From the NCBI GenBank assembly GCA_937121005.1, contig CAKZKB010000467.1, forward strand, positions 1 to 7,666: 7,666 nt of DNA, read 5' to 3'. The number at the start of each line of letters is the position of its first letter. Position 1 is the first letter of the stretch. This DNA comes from an uncultured cyanobacterium (GTDB lineage Bacteria > Cyanobacteriota > Cyanobacteriia > Cyanobacteriales > Geitlerinemataceae). Below the pieces are notes generated by a model. It saw only the letters and a list, made by a program, of their open reading frames with translations. It was not told the origin of the DNA and did no database searches. Shown in pieces: positions 5,577-7,666 of the stretch. Made by a program: the position numbers and the translations under genes.

Positions 5577-5624
5577 CTATTGTACCTCGGAACTATTGTA
5601 GCAAGACCGAGGGGTAGCTGTCGG
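5577..5624 (-). promoter_or_regulatory. Putative promoter of the NYN gene with duplicated TACAATAG and inverted repeat
   Basis: The minus strand has CCGACA (5619-5624), 18 bp, then TACAAT (5595-5600) preceded by TGC, an extended -10. An identical TACAATAG recurs at 5577-5584, 16 bp on. CCTCGG (5585-5590) and CCGAGG (5607-5612) form an inverted repeat that brackets the first -10. The latter could be an operator or a weak rre1 terminator hairpin. Confidence 0.4.
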
Positions 5625-5626
5625 GC

Positions 5627-6262
5627 TCAGTCCATTTGCGTCTCGATCGCCCACCGTGCCAGTTCGGTGCGGTTGTGCAGTCCCGTTTTGCTGAGCATAT
5701 TAGAGACGTGGCTTTCGATCGTCCGTTGGCTGACGTTCATCTCTTTGGCGATCTCGCGGTTGGCCATGCCTCGGGCCACCAGCTTCACGACCTTGTTTTC
5801 GGTGGGGGTCAGTTCCACGTTCGATCGCACCTTCCGCATGATATCGGAGGGTTCGCGAGATTTGACTTTACCGCGATCCCAGCGTTCGGCTTGCTTCAGG
5901 GAAGACTCGACTTGGGCCACCAACTCCTCGGGCTCGAAGGGTTTGACCATATAGATATCGGCCCCCGTTTTCAGCCCCTTAACCCGATCTTGGCTTTGGC
6001 CTTTGGCTGAGAGGAACAACACCGGGATCGTGTTGGCACGGTTGTCTTGGCGTACCTTTTCGACAAACTCGTAACCGTCCATTTCCGGCATCATCACGTC
6101 GCAAACGATCATGTCGGGGAGGTTTTCCGACAGCAGATCCAGGGCTTGGCGACCGTTTTCGGCGGTGACGACTTCGTAGCCACGAAATTCTAGATAGTCT
6201 TTGACCAGTAAAATTAGGTTCGGATCGTCATCAACCAGTAACAAGCGTTTGGTTTCTGCCAT
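5627..6262 (-). CDS. rre1: NarL/LuxR-family response regulator, Rre1/Ycf29 type
   Basis: The 211-aa product is a DNA-binding response regulator. The receiver domain (about 5-125) has Asp11-Asp12-Asp13, the phosphate-accepting Asp55 in VCDVMMPEMDGYEF, Ser85 in LFLSAKGQS, and Lys107 in MVKPFEPEELVAQ. After a charged linker (126-148), a LuxR-type HTH spans 149-210 with LTPTENKVVKLVARGMANRE and VSQRTIESHVSNMLSKTGLH. The sequence strongly resembles cyanobacterial Rre1, homologous to plastid Ycf29 and partner of the sensor kinase Hik2 in stress and redox responses (family knowledge). No kinase gene is nearby, as expected for this orphan-type pair. ATG at 6262 starts at the conserved N-terminus. No strong Shine-Dalgarno or promoter stands out. 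The NYN gene follows in the same direction. Confidence 0.9.
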   Translation of the reverse strand: MAETKRLLLVDDDPNLILLVKDYLEFRGYEVVTAENGRQALDLLSENLPDMIVCDVMMPEMDGYEFVEKVRQDNRANTIPVLFLSAKGQSQDRVKGLKTGADIYMVKPFEPEELVAQVESSLKQAERWDRGKVKSREPSDIMRKVRSNVELTPTENKVVKLVARGMANREIAKEMNVSQRTIESHVSNMLSKTGLHNRTELARWAIETQMD

Positions 6263-6572
6263 AGGGTTAACTTGCCGTGCGGTGGCATAGAATTGTCTAT
6301 AGTGTGGCCCCTCGCGGCCGGAGCCGATTTGAGGACTGTTCTCAGTGTACTCGATCGCGACTGCGAAGCGATCGCGTTCTCTCGCTCTGTATTCTAGCTT
6401 ACATTAGAAAGACGTGAGTTCGACAACCCTCACCCACGAGCGCTTCCCTCTCCCAGAGGGCGTTCGCGTAGCGTCGCCGAAGGAGTTGGCAGGCGCAACG
6501 GAAAACCTACCCTTTGAAGCCCCTCTCCCGGGCAAGGCTGTTTCCTTCTCCGGGGCGATCGGGAAAAGAAAA

Positions 6573-6600
6573 AGCGATCGCCCAAAAATAGGCGATCGCT
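6573..6600. terminator. Bidirectional terminator-like hairpin built from two HIP1 sites
   Basis: AGCGATCGCC (6573-6582) pairs perfectly with GGCGATCGCT (6591-6600) over 10 bp around an 8-base A/T-rich loop. Downstream on plus is CCATTTTTTCGTTTT; on minus the hairpin is followed by TTTTTCTTTT. Both strands thus resemble an intrinsic terminator. On the minus strand it could end transcripts from the YbjN-like gene, about 390 bp upstream. Confidence 0.6.
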
Positions 6601-6838
6601 CCATTTTTTCGTTTTAAACCCAGTCCAGCAAGTGGATTTTATGTCGATCGTCACTCTGAGTTTGGTTAGAATGAAACAGCCCTAACCTTAATAAGGGGGG
6701 TAGGGGAGATCTTATCGGTTAGAATTCGATCGCTCGCAATTGATGGTGTTGGGGATCGTTCCTCTAGCGAACCTACGAGATTTTGACTAGGCTAGATTTC
6801 TGCGATCGCCGACAAACTTTCCCAGAATTATCGATCGA

Positions 6839-6893
6839 TATCCGATTTATCCGCGATCGCGGTGTATATTTTACTCATCTGCGATAGCCGAGC
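6839..6893. repeat. 55-bp direct repeat, copy 1
   Basis: This segment, from TATCCGATTTATCCGCG to GATAGCCGAGC, is identical to 7612-7666 by eye. It contains a HIP1 site in a CCGCGATCGCGG palindrome. CGATAG (6882-6887) and CTATCG (6894-6899) form a hairpin across its right edge. The copy lies after the stop of the YbjN-like gene. Confidence 0.85.
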
Positions 6894-6932
6894 CTATCGG
6901 TAGATACCAGCCCCCGGCCGATCGCCAGAGGT

Positions 6933-6985
6933 ATTGCTCATTGTTCATTGTTCATTGCTCATTGTTCATTGCTCATTGTTCATTG
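6933..6985 (+). repeat. Heptamer tandem repeat (7.6 copies of ATTGYTC)
   Basis: Seven units alternate between ATTGCTC and ATTGTTC (C,T,T,C,T,C,T at the variable base) and end in a partial ATTG before AAATG. The array lies 8 bp after the YbjN-like gene's stop, on the opposite strand sense from the array at 1235-1259, with which it shares flanks GTATTG and GAAATG. It is a tandem repeat without spacers, not a CRISPR. Confidence 0.9.
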
Positions 6986-6993
6986 AAATGCCC

Positions 6994-7434
6994 CTAAATC
7001 GGTCGATCGAGCGCTCGCTTTCCTCCCCAGCGCTCGACAATCCAATCGTCGTATTCGTCGGCAATTTCGAGTACCGCGATCGCCGAGGCTTCCAGTTCTT
7101 CTGGGTCGCAAGTAGAGCCGACGATCGTATGCTCGAAACGGATGCAGCCGTCGCCGTCGAGAGAAAAGGCTCCGAAGGTCATTTCGGCATTTTTGTGCAA
7201 CAGGAACTTCAACAAATCCACATCCAAAGACGCATCGGACACCACGTAAGAGCGCGTGTTAACGATTGTATCGTCCTCCCAGGGCAAAATCCGTATTTCT
7301 ACCCAAGCCGATCCCATAAACAAACCGAACCCCGGTTCGTCCAGTTCTTCCCAGGGAATATCGGCGAACAGATCGTCCATCCAGGCGGCAATTTTTTGGT
7401 AACACTCTTGTTGGGGGGTGCTGTCAAATTTCAT
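6994..7434 (-). CDS. YbjN/CesT-like small protein (T3SS-chaperone fold), possible DUF1821 type
   Basis: The 146-aa acidic product has a fold pattern recalling YbjN/CesT-type proteins found across cyanobacteria (some annotated DUF1821): an N-terminal helix (residues 8-24), strands GFGLFMGSAWVEIRILPWED (35-54), RSYVVSD (61-67), then DVDLLKFLLHKNAEMTFGAF (71-90) and a long C-terminal helix (110-137, ending YDDWIVERW). No catalytic motif, signal peptide or membrane segment is visible. Proteins of this fold bind peptides or act as chaperones; a role here is inference. ATG at 7434 is chosen because the family-like sequence begins there; the frame runs on upstream without homology. The gene stands alone, bracketed by the 55-bp direct repeat. 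The stop TAG is at 6994-6996. Confidence 0.7.
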   Translation of the reverse strand: MKFDSTPQQECYQKIAAWMDDLFADIPWEELDEPGFGLFMGSAWVEIRILPWEDDTIVNTRSYVVSDASLDVDLLKFLLHKNAEMTFGAFSLDGDGCIRFEHTIVGSTCDPEELEASAIAVLEIADEYDDWIVERWGGKRALDRPI

Positions 7435-7611
7435 GATAGTTTGGGTTAGGCGCGATCGAGTCACGCTCGTAAAATAGCAGCAAAGGGCGAAACTCGGATG
7501 TAGCGCCGATCGCAGTCGCTGCACTCCAATTAAAAGTTAAAAATTTTGGACAACCCACTTATCCGGTCAAACCTCTAACATTATCGATCGTTCAGATCGC
7601 TTGCCTGCGTC
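7435..7611. other. Upstream region of the YbjN-like gene
   Basis: No gene is seen. An A/T-rich stretch (7528-7550) and TTGACC on the minus strand (7565-7570), 17 bp before a poor -10 AAAATT, are the only promoter-like marks. ATTATCGATCG (7580-7590) also occurs just before the first 55-bp repeat copy (6827-6837), but 21 bp separate it from the second copy. Confidence 0.35.
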
Positions 7612-7666
7612 TATCCGATTTATCCGCGATCGCGGTGTATATTTTACTCATCTGCGATAGCCGAGC
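7612..7666. repeat. 55-bp direct repeat, copy 2, cut by window end
   Basis: Identical to 6839-6893 by eye; the base before it differs (C against A), so the match begins exactly at 7612 and runs to the last base. Its true right boundary is outside the window. Confidence 0.85.

Larger units (their letters stand above)
6263..6993. other. 731-bp intergenic region rich in repeats, no gene seen
   Basis: Between rre1 and the YbjN-like gene lie: a TATAGA possible -10 of rre1 (minus, 6296-6301); a block at 6423-6540 of cyanobacterial-type repeats including a CCCTCT-CCC-AGAGGG hairpin (6446-6460) and GCGTTCGCGTAGCG; a HIP1 hairpin (6573-6600); CCCTA/TAGGG around CCTTAATAAGG (6680-6705); a repeated GGTTAGAAT (6664-6672 and 6717-6725); a copy of a 55-bp repeat; and a heptamer array. 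Small open frames over the 6420-6620 block are translations of repeat DNA. Confidence 0.6.
685..7633. repeat. HIP1 octamer GCGATCGC, dispersed (14 sites)
   Basis: Sites by eye start at 685, 712, 942, 1511, 4239, 4856, 4901, 6368, 6574, 6592, 6802, 6853, 7076 and 7626. They occur in and between genes. The leuA coding region has only one. This enrichment supports a cyanobacterial source. Confidence 0.85.

Noticed and set aside
6414..6617. 67-codon plus-strand frame, and overlapping minus frames, in the repeat block
   Set aside because: They translate known-type cyanobacterial repeat DNA and a terminator hairpin; no conserved domain.
6640..6830. tRNA or other known RNA gene in the long gap
   Set aside because: No TPsiC-like GTTCGAATCC box or cloverleaf pairing could be found by eye on either strand.
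6933..6985. CRISPR array
   Set aside because: Seven-base units with no spacers and no cas genes; a simple tandem repeat.
6994..7449. Plus-strand frame opposite the YbjN-like gene, starting in the heptamer array
   Set aside because: The minus-strand reading has coherent secondary structure and family resemblance; the plus reading begins with repeat-coded residues.

Overview
The window looks like chromosomal DNA from a cyanobacterium, probably a filamentous one. The octamer GCGATCGC (HIP1), a cyanobacterial hallmark, occurs 14 times by eye in 7.7 kb, against about 0.1 expected by chance. There is also a Ycf29/Rre1-type response regulator, a LabA-like NYN protein, a DUF5678-retropepsin protein, a Uma2 nuclease, and several short intergenic repeats of kinds common in filamentous cyanobacteria. 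The genus cannot be fixed from this window.

Layout, left to right. Positions 1-285 (+) are the 3' end of a gene for an apparently extracellular, repeat-like protein. Positions 286-680 have no large gene but hold a 47-codon ORF (524-667, +) that would encode a tiny exported peptide with four cysteines. All the remaining genes are on the minus strand: a Uma2 nuclease (681-1232), leuA for 2-isopropylmalate synthase (1376-2980, with a strong Shine-Dalgarno), a DUF433/DUF5615 toxin-antitoxin-like pair (4012-3435), a retropepsin-like aspartyl protease with a DUF5678-like N-terminus (4370-4981), a LabA-like NYN ribonuclease-fold protein (5022-5546), a NarL/LuxR response regulator of the Rre1/Ycf29 type (5627-6262), and a small YbjN/CesT-like protein (6994-7434).

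How the genes work together: leuA is core leucine biosynthesis and appears to be its own unit. The regulator, NYN and protease genes run in the same direction with gaps of 80 and 40 bp, so some co-transcription is possible, but promoter-like elements lie in both gaps. DUF433 and DUF5615 overlap by ATGA and share a promoter with a perfect TATAAT. The DUF5615 gene seems to have lost one base near 3507-3509, which replaces its family-like C-terminus.

The most unusual content is intergenic. Two arrays of one heptamer repeat (ATTGYTC) differ in copy number. A 55-bp exact direct repeat brackets the YbjN-like gene and ends at the window edge. An inverted-repeat element has a shrunken relative elsewhere. 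A two-part repeat is shared by the leuA-DUF5615 and DUF433-protease gaps. A 50-nt branched inverted repeat lies upstream of the DUF433 promoter, and a HIP1-built hairpin looks like a bidirectional terminator. I found no tRNA, rRNA, CRISPR array or intact transposase. No complete new system is evident; the best leads are the cysteine peptide, the frameshifted toxin and the repeats.
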